Below, one piece after another: positions 10,610 through 23,950 of a stretch of DNA of 64,000 nt. The notes below the pieces were generated by a model. The model did not search any database and was not told the DNA's origin. It was given only the letters and a program-made list of their open reading frames with translations. A program made the position numbers and the translations under genes. Source of the DNA: Kryptolebias marmoratus (Eukaryota > Chordata > Actinopteri > Cyprinodontiformes > Rivulidae); NCBI RefSeq assembly GCF_001649575.2, contig NC_051438.1, forward strand, positions 7,315,754 through 7,379,753, in the 5' to 3' direction. Each line of letters opens with the position of its first letter. Position 1 is the stretch's first letter.

Positions 10610-13065
10610 ACCATTGGACTGCTGTGACATCTGTACACCCCACAAGATCTTAGTGTAATCAACTGCTTGATACAAACACCACTTATGCAAACCTACAATG
10701 TGCTCCTTATCTGTCTTATCTGCTCTGTCATGTTCTGGCAATGCTGTTTAATGTGTCTATGAGGCATCCTCTGTGTCTGCTGACCTTCATTCACTGTTTT
10801 GACTGACTTTCAGATGTTCCGGCAATGACCAGATAACACTACCGCTTCACTTGGGATGTCACCACTTATTCCCTCTGGTGCCTGTTCTACACGTGCCAAC
10901 TTCTTGCAAATTGAATCATTTACATACCCATCACTGCTCTGCATGTGGACCTAATTACATCCCAACATTCTCTGTCAGGTATCTCGCAAGTGTTTCTTCT
11001 CTCTTAGAACCATTTACAATTAACACGATACGCTGAGCAAACTGGCTTAATTTCACTGGCCTATATATTACACCAAGTAAAACGGCATTTTAGTGTTTCA
11101 GGAAGGTACGTTGTTTAAACTGGAATATGCACCTGAAGCTGAGAAAGACATTTACACAGAGTGTGGGCTGGTGTCTGCGGTGAGATGCAGTGACAGAAGT
11201 GCCTCTCATTCCAGCAGCAACAGCAGCATACTTTTTCTCCTCGAATGGGTCTTGCTCTCATATATTCATACAGCTTCAGTCTGCAATGACTGAGACAAGT
11301 GGAAGGAGAAGTAGTTACTATCAAACAGTCATTATTCAGACTACATCCCCCTGGTAGCATACAGTGTTTACATCCCACTGTGTTCTCTGCTGATAAATTA
11401 CATAAATCTACTCAGAAAGTTGTGTTGATTTTTAATTGCAAGCTCTCTCAAAACTAACCGTACCACAAACAGGGAAAGATATGTTGAAAAAGCACTTTTA
11501 GTCGAAATTACTTAGTTTTAACATGATCTTGTAATATATCCAAATATCTCTTAGAATCGGGGTCTTTTAGTATTGATCCACACATGACTGAAAAGGGTTC
11601 CCGAAGTGGAATGTTTCTCTTGTTACACACCGAAAGATGGAGGGGAGCTGCTGATAGATGCTGTAATGGAGTGAGAGTGAGCTGGAGAATTTCTCTTTGG
11701 CACATCTGATTGTGGAATAGGGCAAAGAAAATGATTCAATGGAAGGTCAGTACCTTGATGCTCGGAAGCAGATAGTTCCTTTCATATGTGGCTGTATGTA
11801 GTTCAGCACAGACAGAGTGTCATAAAAAAAATCTTTTTTCCATCTGTAAATTGATGTGTAGAATTAGACCATTAAAAAAGTATCTTTTGAAATGCAGGAG
11901 ATTAATCAAGTTGTCTGTCAAGGGGAGAATTTCATTCAGTGACTAAAGCAAGTTTTGCTAATATACAGCAAACAAAAGGAGGATGTAATAACCACAGAGC
12001 TGGGGTTTTTTTTCTTTGTATTGTTGTATGTTACAGCTCAGCCTATAAACCCCAGAAAAGTTTAATTTTAGCGACATTGCTCTTTCAGATTGATGACTCA
12101 GGATCCTGGTAATACAGACTGAAAGCGTTTAGCTTGGCTTGCTGGCTCCAGGATGTGATCCATCAGAAAACAAGGCTAATGTTTTCAGCTAACCCACTCC
12201 TGGTGCAATTATATGGTCCACTGGCATTGATCATAGCTCCTTTTCTTCAATTTTCCCTCCTCTCTTCCTCTCCTGCCCCCTTTAATGGCTAAGTCACTGT
12301 TAAATGTTTGATAAATGAGTTTTGAGACCACTTGCCCATGGATTTATTAAAATTCTATAAAAACCTTCATTTTAGTGTGTGTGTGCATTTCAGAAAGGAT
12401 TTACTGCTACATATTATGTGTGTAAATAGCAAATAGTTTTGTTAGAAGTTGGTTTAGCTTCAATTAGCAGCTTTTAGCCCATGAGGCAGAGGAACTATAA
12501 AACATTTTGAGCACAGCTTGCATAGAAAAGATAAATGCAGTCACTGGTCCTAAACTGGTGAAGCAAACACAAAAGTGCCTGAAAGTGCATTATTACTGAA
12601 GGCTACTAGGAGTGGCTCCAAAATACTATGGTCCTAGAAAACTATTGTTTAAAAAAGTAGCAACTTCCAACAATAATACAAAAGCAAATGACTAAGAAAA
12701 GGTTTTTTTTTTCTTAAACTGAAGGGTGCTGTTACAGCTACTGCCAACAAACATTAAACTCAATAGTAATTTGGGACTCACTTGTGTAATAATCTAAACT
12801 GACAAAATGCCAACATTTTCATGTATAAACTGCACAAGAAGAGTACAGGGAACCAGGATCAAAAGAGATCAAAGCTGCTTCCAGTGGCGCATTAGGGTCA
12901 CCATGGTAACCACAAAACTGTGCCTCTTACTCCCTGACAGGACTTTTAATAAGACGACCAAACAGAAAATCAAAGTTAGAATCAAGCCTCACTGTGCAAA
13001 AATTATAAGTCAGGTTATTTTTGTGTCTACAGTGTTTCATGTCAGAAATATACTTCAAACTCATA
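10610..13065. other. non-coding, no recognised feature
   Basis: It may include unrecognised parts of the flanking mariner element. The small open frames at 11093-11378 and 11508-11705 show no known motif or exon-like splice context. I see nothing else. Confidence 0.45.
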
Positions 13066-13067
13066 AT

Positions 13068-13106
13068 AAATCTCCACTAAAGTTTGACAAACTCTAGTGG
13101 AGATTT
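13068..13106. repeat. short perfect hairpin
   Basis: A 12-bp arm aaatctccacta is followed after 15 bases by its exact reverse complement. The loop contains a further gttt/aaac pairing. Confidence 0.7.
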
Positions 13107-13134
13107 AATCCATGTTTTTTTTTTTCAACAGTGT

Positions 13135-13640
13135 CTTTCTTTCTGCCACTCTGCCATAAAGCTCACCCACCTTGGCAGCCGCCTCCACATTTATGATTCA
13201 ATCCACCGGAGTAGACTTTTGAAATGAAGACAGGCAGAATAGGACCAGGCTTTAAGAAATATTATTTATCATCAGCATGGTTTTTAGAGCTGGATATTCA
13301 GGACTGTAGTTTTGGATGTTTTCTGTCAGAGGATAGCTCCCATACAGGTGTCAAAAATACAGCTCCGGTGCTTCAAAATTACAGAAATTAACTTGAGAAG
13401 GGTTCAAGATGGGTTTGAGATACCCTCAATAAGTCTATTTAAAAAAAAAAAAAATGTTGCAAAATTTTTTGAAGACAAGCAACAAGACTGCAAGCCTCTG
13501 CAACTAGTGTAAGGAAACTGAGAACTCCTGTTAAAGTTAGGAGACATTTTGGAGACCATTGGCCAATTAGTCGCCAGTAGTAGGAGCTCAGTGAAATACC
13601 ACCTGAAACCTTTTCAGCATAAGACACAGGTTTATTAGCA
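13135..13640 (+). repeat. interspersed repeat, family D copy 1 (uninterrupted)
   Basis: It shares a colinear 300-bp or longer stretch with 36455-37010: ccttggcagccgcc, ggagtagacttttgaaatg, tattatttatcatcagcatgg and caggtgtcaaaaatacagctc. This copy lacks the insertion seen in the other one. It has no coding content. Confidence 0.65.
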
Positions 13641-14800
13641 GCAGAGTCAGAAAAAAGTCAGATATAAAAAATGGGTAAAAACAATACACAACGTAAACAT
13701 GAGCATGTGTGTTGTAGCTCAAGGCATCGTTGTTCTGCCAAACTCTCTTTATCAGGTACACTCAATCAGAGACACTTTAAAAAAAAAAAAGAGTATTTAA
13801 AAAAAATCCATTTAGGAAAGAGTTTATAAAACCACAGTTTGCACACACAGCAGAAAAGGTTTGCTGTGCAAAGTAACAGCATTACTGTAAACAGGACCAG
13901 GAAGTCATGTTTTAAATGTGTGACAGAGTTAGTCAAAGCTAATTGGCTAGCTGTTAACTTTGTTTAGCATAGTTGTTTTTGTTGAACAGGCAGAAAAAAG
14001 GGTGTCCTTAGCTGAAAACAGCAGCTGGCAGCAGCTTTAAAAAAGTTTGTGTAAAAGCAAGACTAAATTAATGATTGCCTGCATGTGTGGTAAAAAAAAA
14101 ATAATAATATCTAATGAGCAAAAAGGCTAAAGAAAACAAGAAGCCTTAAAGTTTTTTCACAATTCTACTTTTTAAATCATTTTGATTTGTTGTTTTATTC
14201 ATGTGTCAGATGGAGTTTGAGAAGATTAAAAATAACTTTTACTCTTGCTTCATGAACCTAAGCTGACCCTCTGTTTTAAGTGAAAAGTAACCACAATCTC
14301 AGTCTTCAGTACTGAAAGAAAAGAGAGAAACAACCAGGGCTCCCGTCACATGTACATGCGGATGGAAGGCCAATTAGTGCAGAGTGAAAACGCTGGGCAC
14401 ATTTGAAGCAATGTTTCAATGACAGCATTTAATTGGATGGTAAATCAACTCCTTATCAGCCTCTCCACAGCTTGGTGGGTGAGAACAAGAGGGAAAGATA
14501 GTGCCGAGAGAAAAATGGGATCAAGAGGAAGACGAGGCGCCACAGAATAAGAAAAAGGGGGAAAAAAGTATGAACAGATGAGAATTTTATGTAGAATGGA
14601 AGACGGGTGATAGTACATGCACTGCATTTGTACAACCTCACAAGGCTCACATGCTAAAACCGCAACTGTTGGACTTTATCCTTCTTTTTTCCTTTGACCA
14701 ACTTTGATTTGGAGACAAACTGATATTATCAGCTACAAGACACATCACAGACATCTTGAGTTGTCACTGCAGATTATTTTAATGGTTCAGACTGAATAAA
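13640..14800. other. non-coding, no recognised feature
   Basis: AT-rich DNA with poly-A runs. I see nothing that supports a gene. Confidence 0.45.
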
Positions 14801-14804
14801 GTTT

Positions 14805-15120
14805 TAGTGTATTGTGTTGCTGTAAACTAAGTAATGCACAATATATCAAAAATTTATAGTTGCAACATCAGCGAGCGCAATATAAGTATTGCAAAGATCT
14901 GCTTGGACCACAGCAAATCATAGGCAATTATATTTCAAGTACCATACATTTATGTTTTGAATAAAAGTATTATATTTAATCCATCCAGCAGCCTCTCACT
15001 GGGCTTGATGCCCACCGAGATGATGGTGGCAGAGGAGGAACATGTGGCATTTTCACAGTCGATTTTGTCATCCTTATATTAAACAATTATTACATTGCAG
15101 GTTTTTCTAAAAATGTGCAG
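14805..15120. repeat. interspersed repeat, family F copy 1
   Basis: It is colinear with 44720-45025: a block of cg/at 'caatat...tatcaaaa' type, ggcttgatgcccac, and aatattaaacaat...caggtttttctaa. There is no coding content. The family is not recognised. Confidence 0.5.
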
Positions 15121-15344
15121 GCCTACTGAGTAACATTTAAAAAATCTGACTTAATCAAAAACAACAATCATATCAAGCTAACAAACCTGCTTGTTCTTCT
15201 GTTGGTGCTTCATTTTTTTAAAAAAATGAGTACAAAAAGATTTTATATTGATTCTATAATTGTTTGAAAAGAACTCAGGTTTATACATACAGTAATAAAA
15301 ACTATGATCAGATATTTACTCTGTGGTTGTTCGTGTTTAATTGG

Positions 15345-15835
15345 GTCTTTGATGAAAGTGTATGAACAATTATAATCATTAGTATCTGAACTGAGCTGAC
15401 GAGACAATGAGGAGTTTTAGCAGATTGAAGACCAAAGTGGATCGCTGCTGTCTCTAAGCAACTTCATTCTCAAAAATATCACAGCAGTTCATCCAAACAC
15501 AAGTTTATTAACTTCATATCACTGTTGATTTTACGTTATAGTTAATTTATGATAAATAAAATGATATTCCTGCGAGAAGTACCCCAGACTGCAATGGACG
15601 TCCTATGGCTAGCTGCAGGTCGCTCTTGTTGAAAAAACAAGAAAAGCTGAGACTGGAGTTGATTAATCAACTAGTCGTTAGCTCGTCCATCCCCTCAGAA
15701 TTAAACTCTGTTTCTCCAAACTGAGGTCGTTCAAAGAGTTATCCACAGCAGGTAAAATATTAAATACACATAACATTTTCACAGAACCCCACTTCAAAAG
15801 ATCTGAACTTTCGCTTTTAGAGTCTAATCTTTGAA
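15345..15835. repeat. foldback repeat, family E copy 1
   Basis: The left arm contains gtgtatgaacaattataatc. The right arm is its approximate inverse, running from a ttaaactctgtttctccaaactg block to accccacttcaaaagatctgaac. The same arms occur at 33265-33415, 37305-37690 and 62635-62740. Confidence 0.55.
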
Positions 15836-16469
15836 ACCTGAAAATAATTTATTAGAAATTTGTTGCAAATTTGTGCCTAAACAGACCAGTGAGACGCTTC
15901 TGTTTTTAGATGAAGGTCTCAGGTGAACATCATCCTCGTCTGACACCACGTGTCAATTTCCACGTACACATGCTTGTATACTGTAAACATCTTAATGACA
16001 TCCTGGTACTTTAATACCTACATATGGGCATTTCTTATGCCAAATAGATTTTGTTTTATGTTTGTTTATAATAATAACTTGAATATAGAAATGTTTTCCT
16101 CTCAAATGTAAACAATGTATCAGTTTGAAGGTGTGTTTTAATTTTCTTTCTTCTAATTTTACCATCACCCTTTTGAGAAGGGGCTTGAGTAAAGACAGAT
16201 ATTATCAACCTCAAGTTGCACTGACACAGTGGCAGTTGTAATCAAGTGTTCGTACAGTTTCCACAAACCACCATTTCAGTAAAAACTCGTTTCCTGCTTG
16301 TCTATTTGTGTTCGGTGTCTTCCCTGTTATTATACTGTCACTAATCTCTGGCTGATTGAGTCCCTCCATTCAAGCTAGACGACGGTGAAAGCATGGCACA
16401 GGGGTGTAATGGCTGAAATACTGGGACAAAGTAGCACTGTAGAGACACAAACGTTTTTACAGCAAATTA

Positions 16470-17500
16470 AGACCCCATCTACACTACTTTTGAATATTTT
16501 CAGAAACTGAGATTTCCAGCTGCGTTTGCCCCTCTTATCTACACACAGAGGATGGTTTTGGTGAGACAGATTTTTTAAATCCATGTAAACAATAATTATG
16601 GGGCGTTTGTAAAAACGATGAGATACGAGTCTAATTCGTACCCTCTCACTACCATGACATTACAACAACAGTGGAGCATTTCTTAATACGTTTGTCTATG
16701 TCTGTCTGACTTAATCCTTATCTTGTCACCATTTAACTTTATACTTAGGCTGAAATGATTAATAGCTGATAGGAAGCTGTAAACATATATTTAAAAAAAA
16801 TGAGCTAGAAATGTTTTGGGAGAATCTTCAGCCAAGCTAAGAATTGAGATAAAAGAACTTATATAGCGTCTTTCTAGCCAACCAGGACACTCAAAGCGCT
16901 TTACAACACAATCTGTGTCCTCATTTATCCATCCACACACACTCTGCTACATCTCTACTAAGATAATCTGAATAAATCATTCTGTAGAGTCTAATCAGTG
17001 CTTCAGATCACATTCATACACCGTTGGGGCACATCGGAGGCAATGTGGCTCGGTGTCTTGCCCAGTGACACTTCGACATGTGGCATACTGTTGGAATCAG
17101 ACCTCCATCTGTCTTGTTGGAGGATGACTGCTCTAACCACTGAGCCACAGACGCCCCCAATGTGTAGACCTGTATTTAGCTCTATTCGATAGCTCAGGGC
17201 AGACATTAGGGCAAGGTCTAAAGAAGAAACCTAAACAATAATGGAGCCACTTTACTATTTCTTCTAAATCTGTCTCACTTTATTATTCCTGATGGCTATT
17301 AAACTTTGACTGGGTGCTGACAGTTGTTTTGGGAGCATGTTTTTACTCTGTATCTTGATGTTGTTAGTGTGGATGTTCTCACCACCTAGTGGCACAGCTT
17401 GAGTATTTCAGCATCTTTGTTAGAATGTGTGGACAAAAAAAAATACAAAAGGAAAAAATTGTTCATATAAAAAATATTTCGAGTAGCGTAGACAGGGCCT
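16470..17500. mobile_element. TIR element, family C copy 2, with nested repeat
   Basis: The ends are gaccccatctacactac on the left and gtagcgtagacagggcc on the right, an inverted pair. The interior holds ccacctagtggcacagc, matching the block in copy 1. A separate LINE-type repeat is inserted near 16850-17165 and enlarges this copy to about 1.03 kb. Confidence 0.65.
16852..17165. repeat. teleost repeat with 'tcaaagcgctttac' signature, nested
   Basis: It carries landmarks of a widespread fish repeat: cttatatagcgtctttctag, actcaaagcgctttac, cagtgacacttcgacatgtgg and ctgctctaaccactgagccac. That order usually marks the 3' region of a LINE or LINE-mobilised SINE. Its position inside the family C element shows that it inserted later. 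Confidence 0.6.
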
Positions 17501-19560
17501 AAAATATTACATTTAAAACCGCAGAAACACACCAAACCACTGAACAGTTCAGAAATCATTTCTTCAAGAGAGGCCCACGTGTGAGAGGCCCATTTCTATG
17601 CTCTCAACAATCTTTAGATTATCAGGCAGCCTGACTCATCCATAAACATGAACACACATCAGTGAATCCCTCACATGCGACTGTTGAACCAACACAAACA
17701 CGCTCACACACACACACACACTCCTCTGAGGGCGATGCTTGTGATCTATCTAGCATGCTGGTAATCCCAGCGACGGCGGTCACTGCAGCTCTGTAAACAG
17801 CTGAAATATGGATGATAAAAGAAGCTGATGAAACTGAATAAACGAAGAGCCCATGGACAAAAAAAAAAACCCCACATCCTTGAAGATTTTCCAAACCCGG
17901 TTGGACCTCACTCTGAACTGACTCAGAACTTCAGTCGGTCTGTCCAGATGATTGGCAGCCTTCTTTTGACTCTGGCCTTTTTTGTTTTTTCTTGACAGCT
18001 GAGCAGCGTTTCTCCTCAGTGGCATATTTTGGCCTCAGAGAATCGTGTTAAAGAATAAAATTGGATATATTGTGTAATTTAGACAACAAAGTAAACCTTT
18101 TCTTATCTTACTGGGGAAATATCTGTGAAAATTAATTCAAAGATGAAGCAGAAATATGAGAGGATATGTTAATAGCCCTCGGAGGACGGCACAGGAGAAC
18201 ATGTTTGCAATCATCAAGCTCCAGATATGATTCTGTTTGACTCTTTTTCTTTGCACATTATCCTGTCGTCGTTTCTCTTTTATCTGCTGCTCCTGCCAAT
18301 CTCTTTGTGGGCACATAATTATCTCCCGGTTATTGTAAATGTGGATGGTTTATTTGTGTGTTGAGGTGTTTTCAGTGTTTTATATTTTGTCATCTTCTGT
18401 GCATTCACCGAGGCATTCATTTATCTCTCTCGGGCACAAAAAAAAACAGAGATCAGGGAGCCTGTTTCTTTAGTCTTAAACACATTACTGTAATTACCTC
18501 TTAATGATATTTAATTCCAGCACAAAAGAAACAAGACACTCTGGTGGATTTGAAACATGAAAAGGCAGAGGCATTAAAAAGGGACGCATTTGAGTGGAAA
18601 TCACATTAAATGTGTTTGTTCTGCAGTTTTATAGGTGAGGGCTTGCAGAGCGTAAACAGGGCCCTGACTGATGTGACAAATTAATGTCATAAACAAGCAC
18701 CCATTCAGTAAATTAGAATGGAGTGTCAGGTCATAATCACATATGGTATTTGGGCGAAAAACAAGCCTGTTTTGTTTGGATACCGACTATTATCACTGTA
18801 TTCATCTCTCTGTGCTCACAGGATATTGATGTTTATGATACAGTGATTACAAAGCAAATGATCATTTAGAATCACTGGAAGCAGAGCCGTGCAGTTGTCT
18901 CATTGCTTGGATCATTTTACACTCAGTCCTCTAATTTCCCATTTATGTTGTCTTCATTAAAACAGCTGCCATATAAACTCAGCTTTCGTGTTATTTTGAT
19001 TCATAAAATTCACAAACACATTTGACCGGTTCGACACAATTTTTGAAATGAAATGTGCTGGATATCTTTCATTTTGAACCCAGAGGAGGACTGGCTGCCC
19101 AGACCAGGCACAAAATACAAAAAAATATAGTGTGGGAGAGATGCAAAAAGCTTCTGTAACACCCCCACCCCCGATGCCAAAAACCAAGTTAACTAAATCT
19201 GTGTGTATCAACCATAAAATCATAAAAACTCTATCAATAAAAAATAAACAAATAAAAGACACTAAGACCAGACAAGTAGGATAAAAAAGCTGTAAAACAC
19301 TGATTAAAAAAATCCTTGAAGCATTTGTTAAAGCATTTGGCAGACAGATACTGAATAGTTATTAAAACTTATAGCACTACTAAACTAATTAAGAATGAAA
19401 ATTGGCCTTTACAAGTGAAAAGGTTTGGTGCATGAAGAGTTAGAGACTGACAAGTTGAATAAAAATGCACATTAGAGTTTGATATGAAATAAGTCTTGGA
19501 CTGCTCGGGAACGTTCCCTTCATCCAAATAAATCTTATAAATAGAAACATATTTGAAAAA
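17500..19560. other. non-coding, no recognised feature
   Basis: It contains a short CA tract near 17705-17722 and scattered poly-A. Open frames on the - strand (17622-18025, 18957-19262) have no recognised motifs. Confidence 0.45.
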
Positions 19561-19564
19561 CATC

Positions 19565-19925
19565 CATCTGTCTCTTTTCTTTACCAGCTTTTCTGTTCAG
19601 GGTCGCTTGTTAGCTGGTGTCTGTCTCCAGCAGTCACCGTGTGAGAGGCGGGGGACACCCTGGACAGGTCGCAAGTCCATCACAGGGACACACGGAGACA
19701 AACAACCAGTCACGCTCTCACTCACACCTAGGGACAATTTAAGAGTTACCAAATAACCTAATGTGCAGGTTTTTGGTCTGTGGGAGGAAACTGGAGTACC
19801 CAAAGAAAATCCAGGGAGATAGGGAGAACATGCAAACCCCACACATAAATGTCCCAGGCAGAACCTGTCAATTTCTTGCTGTGAGACAGCCGCTCTAACC
19901 ACTGCACCACTGAGCTGCCCTGTTT
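19565..19925 (-). repeat. L2-like LINE 3' end
   Basis: The - strand sense order is the standard teleost L2-type tail: a short gene-like end with ggcagctcagtggtgcagtgg, then tttctccctatctccctgg, and a terminal region with tgtgatggacttgcgacc and ccagggtgtcccccgcctctc. It ends near agatggatg. Truncated 5' copies like this are typical. It has no functional ORF. Confidence 0.75.
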
Positions 19926-19929
19926 GAAG

Positions 19930-22900
19930 AACATTGTCATCATAAACTGAAAGAATCTGGAGTCTCTTAAAACAAAGGCAAAGATAAAATCTGAGATGCT
20001 GATTGGGTCGCAGTTTTAAGAGACCACTTGTGACGGATCAAAACTTTACGTCGAATCGTGGTAAAAGTACTCACCTGAAAAATATTTTGTTAGGAATGTA
20101 ATGAGATGTCATGCCCAAGATTTCCTGTCGAGTTAAACATCGCTTACAAACAAACAACAACAGTGTCATGTCTTTGTCTGGTGAAATTATTACTTTAAAA
20201 GTCTCAACCACTAAATCATTAGTATGACAGGAGTTCAGAAACGTGTCAGGCACTAGGACCACACGCCCACAGGACGGATTGTGGAGGCAGCACCCGCCCA
20301 TATCTCCTGCTGCCTCTGCAGCTCCGTGCTGAGAGGAAGAGTCTTAAGTTTGAGCTTACTCTGCGATTTGTCAACTTTTGAAGCTGAGAAATCAAAGTTT
20401 GAACCTCACGTCAATCCATTTAAGATGAGAAGAAAAGCGCTGATCAAACTTCAAAGTGGAGGTGAGTCAGACTGTGCTGTTCCCCTCTGCTCTCCACGCA
20501 AGCTGTTTAATTATGTCTTTGTGATGAAAATATAAAAAAACAGAAGTTTCACTCTGATGTCCTGAGAGTTTCCCCAAAACTCAGACCCTCAAACGCCTCT
20601 CAGAGCTCCTCACAGCTACAGAAAGTCTCTGAATTCATTTAATTCATTTAATTCATTTAATCCGTATTTTGTTCTCTGCTGTAATTTAGGTTGAAATGTT
20701 AGTAGCTGTTCGATTTTTCAATCGAGTTTTTCTTTTCTTTTTTGATGACCTTCAGTAAAATGTTTTCATTACCAAATAGTGATTTAAAAGGAAGACATAA
20801 GAAATGAATACAAGACATTTAATTAAAAATATTCCAGTTAACCTTGTTTGTTCTCACTGATAAATAAGATATATTGAGAAAAAAAATGTTTCATATTTCT
20901 GTATAAATATGATGACATATGAAATTTGAAAAACATGGCTTTTTTTTTTTTTTTCAAGCAAAAACTTTTGGGTCTTGATCAGGTTTTTAATTGTGCCCCC
21001 CTTGTGGAAAAGAGTTGGACCCCCCTGAGTTCAAAGGTCATATAGCTTTAATGAGAAGTCATGTATCGTTGAAAAAAAACTCATTAAAAATCAGACAGAA
21101 GAGATACCAGTCAGTTTAATTTGTGGCAAAAGCTTTTTCTTGAAATTATTGTTAAATTCTCGTCTCATGAAATGAGTGTCTCGTTACACCCCGATGTAGT
21201 ATGAAAGATGAAGGTAAATTAAATAATACAATGTTAGCGAACAATTCCAGTCACAACTTAATTAACCCTCCAATACCAGCAAATTAATTTGTTACTATCT
21301 CAGTCAGCATGTTCTTTTCAACTCAGATTTTTATCAACAGTTCTGGTTGAGGATGCTTGACTGAATTTAAATTTTAGATAGATCCTTAGAATGTCACTTT
21401 GTTCTCACTGAAAATAATATATATATATATATATATATAGACAATGTATTAGGTTTGAACCATGTATCATACGCAGATAAACCAGCATTTCCCCTTTTAA
21501 TCAGTGAATCAAAGTTTGAATGAGCATGGACCAGGGCTGTCATCTGCAAGCGCCTTCTCATTTTGGTGTGATTTATGAAAGTACCAAGCTGTGGAGGAGG
21601 TTTGAAGTCAACCCAACACTGTTACACCTCTGAGTGACAGAGCCGCAGACAGGGTCAGTACAGAAAAGGGTAAGGCAGCTCTGCGGCTTGATGGTGCAAT
21701 GAAATGATGACAAACGCTCTGTGTGACCAGCAGGCTGCAGGATTTAGGATCTGCGGCGCTCCCCGTCAGTACCGCCGAGTTACTCCACGCCTCCTCTGGT
21801 TCTGCGATGCTGCCTTCCTTTATAAAGACTCACATCTTTGCGGGACGTGGCCAACACGATTGCTGATTTATGAGCAGCCAGAGGCAGCCTAAAGAGAAAC
21901 TCGTCTTTGTGGTTATCATAACACCGTCGACCCAACTAACGTTTTTTTAAGTCTTGACCTTTTACGGGTCTTACGTCACCCTTGGCAGCTCAGAGGCATA
22001 ACAGCGGCAGGTTGACTTCTTTTATAAGTCAGAAAAAAGCCAACTCAGGCTTGGATTGAAAGTGTTTGGTAAAGGGGGCTCTTCTCTCTGGTTTCCATGT
22101 CTGCCTCAGCTGAGAGTTCGGCTCATTAATGACTTCATTTATAGTGTGGAGGACAACGCCCCTCTCCCCCAGGTTTTGGATTGTTTGTTGGCTGTTTTGT
22201 GATTGTGGAGTGGTGCCAGAACTTTCCCTGTGCATTTAGTTTATTTAACTTATGTTACTTTGTTGAACTATAGTTTAGAATCTGTGTTGCCCAGTGTGGC
22301 AATCACTGAAAGCACAGTAAGGGGTTCTCTGCTATTTTATTTTATAGAGTTTTCTCCATTTTTTTGTGCGCAGCCAGGGACCTTAGGATTAAAGTTTTTT
22401 TTTAATCTTTCTTTTTTTTCTAGCTTGAAGGGCTTGTTTTGTTTGTTGTCTTGGCCTTTGTAACCCTGACACTTATTGCTTTGTTGCTTTTGTTTTAGTT
22501 TTAAATTTGGTGAATTGTAAATTTAAGAACTTATTTCTGACAAAGGATTGTTCAGTAGTTCTGAGTTTGTGGTACTGTTTTTACATTTCCTGTTACACCC
22601 TGTGCCACCCTCGACTTTGAATTTTAAAGGCTGAAACACCAGAAAAAGAATTGTTTTTGGAAAATATCATGTTGTTGTGGACGTTGTGTGTCCCGGAGGG
22701 TCCTATGAGTCAGCTACCTGCCAATCAAGCTGTTTCTGTGATGTTTTTTTTTTTTCTTGTTTGTTATTTGTAACAAAAAAGAAATAATTAAGATAAAAAA
22801 ACCCGTGAGTCACTTGGTTTTTTGCTACATTTACAACATCATGAGTCAGTCCATTTTTCAGGCTCTCTGTTCCAACAGGGTTGCAGCCAAAAGCCAGTGG

Positions 22901-23330
22901 TTTTAGAAAATAAATGAACATTTTTTTTTCTCAGCAGCAAGAGGCAGCTTTTAGCAGCAATAACTGTCAACAATAGCAATCAATAAAAAGATTATTGTAG
23001 ACTCTGCAGCGGCGTAACTTCTATCCAAATCAGAGAGTTTTTTAACAAGAAAAAGAGCAAAATAAACCTAACTTTCTCAGTGTAAAAACAGATTATAGCT
23101 TCTGTTGAAAAGTTAAGCTGATTTTTTTTTCCACCAGGCTACATGTTTGAGGGTTGTCAGCCTGTAATAGACATATGGTATTCAATCACCTGACTTTTCT
23201 TCTTTTCTTTTTTGACAAGCCTTTTCTAAACAACAACTTTGCTGCTGATTCTGTGGCATAAACCATCTGGCTCACATCTGGACCAAGGGAACTGAAACAA
23301 TAAGTGTGATGAAGAGTTTCTAGTGTGTTT
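19930..23330. other. non-coding, microsatellite and poly-T only
   Basis: It includes an AT microsatellite (21416-21440), a trace of an ATTCATTTA tandem (20637-20662) and poly-T at 20939-20954. The region at 20300-20461 has splice-like edges, but I rejected it as an exon. I see no RNA gene. Confidence 0.45.
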
Positions 23331-23339
23331 CAGTTTGAT

Positions 23340-23445
23340 TTTCCATCCATTTACTCTACCCGCATGTTCCTGTCCAGTGTCATGGGGAGCTGGGGCGTAT
23401 GTCCAGTGGCCATCGGCCGAGAGGCGGGTTACATCCTGTCCATCA
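23340..23445 (-). repeat. L2-like tail fragment
   Basis: It holds ttccatccatttactctacccgc-like and gagaggcgggttacatcctg sequence, the reverse of the L2-like 3' end seen at 19.6 kb, internally shortened. Confidence 0.55.
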
Positions 23446-23599
23446 GAGTTTTATTATAATTAATAAAAATGTTTTTAAAATTTTTTTAAAAAAAATTGCA
23501 TATTGAGTCCCTCTGAGTTAATATTTTTTGTGATTATGAAAAAAGAGTTAAATCTCTTTATTTGTACATATTTCATTCCATATAGACTGAACACGTTGG

Positions 23600-23950
23600 T
23601 GATAAAAGTAGGGCTCCTTGAAGGAATGCATCTTGCCTTTCACCTTGTGTGTCAAAGTTTTGAACAAGCTCTCACATCTATTGTTAGAGCTCAACATACA
23701 TTTTGTGAATGACTCTGAGCTACTTTCACATCACGTTGTAGCTCAATATCTGTAGAATTGACTGATTTAAATCCCTAATTGTGTCTGCTAAGGTTGATTA
23801 GCTGTGGCAGCCATTTTTATTTAAGTTGACTCCAAAGGTTTATCAGTTTTAAATATTCGTCCAGTGATCACTTTTTGAATGTTTCATTAAAACCTATCCA
23901 GTTGTTCTTGGGATATTTTGCTAACAGACAAACAAACAGACAGACAAATA
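23600..23950 (-). repeat. interspersed repeat, family A copy
   Basis: It contains gagctcaatatctgtag-type sequence, gttgactccaaaggtttatc, cagtgatcac and gggatattttgctaacagac. It is in the same orientation as the copies at 46.8 and 61.5-62.1 kb. Confidence 0.6.

Noticed and set aside
20300..20461. Exon-like stretch between ctgcctctgcag and gtgagt.
   Set aside because: The open frame does not resemble the expected AFF peptide before VSLPND or any other known protein. Splice-like edges of this quality occur by chance in 64 kb.
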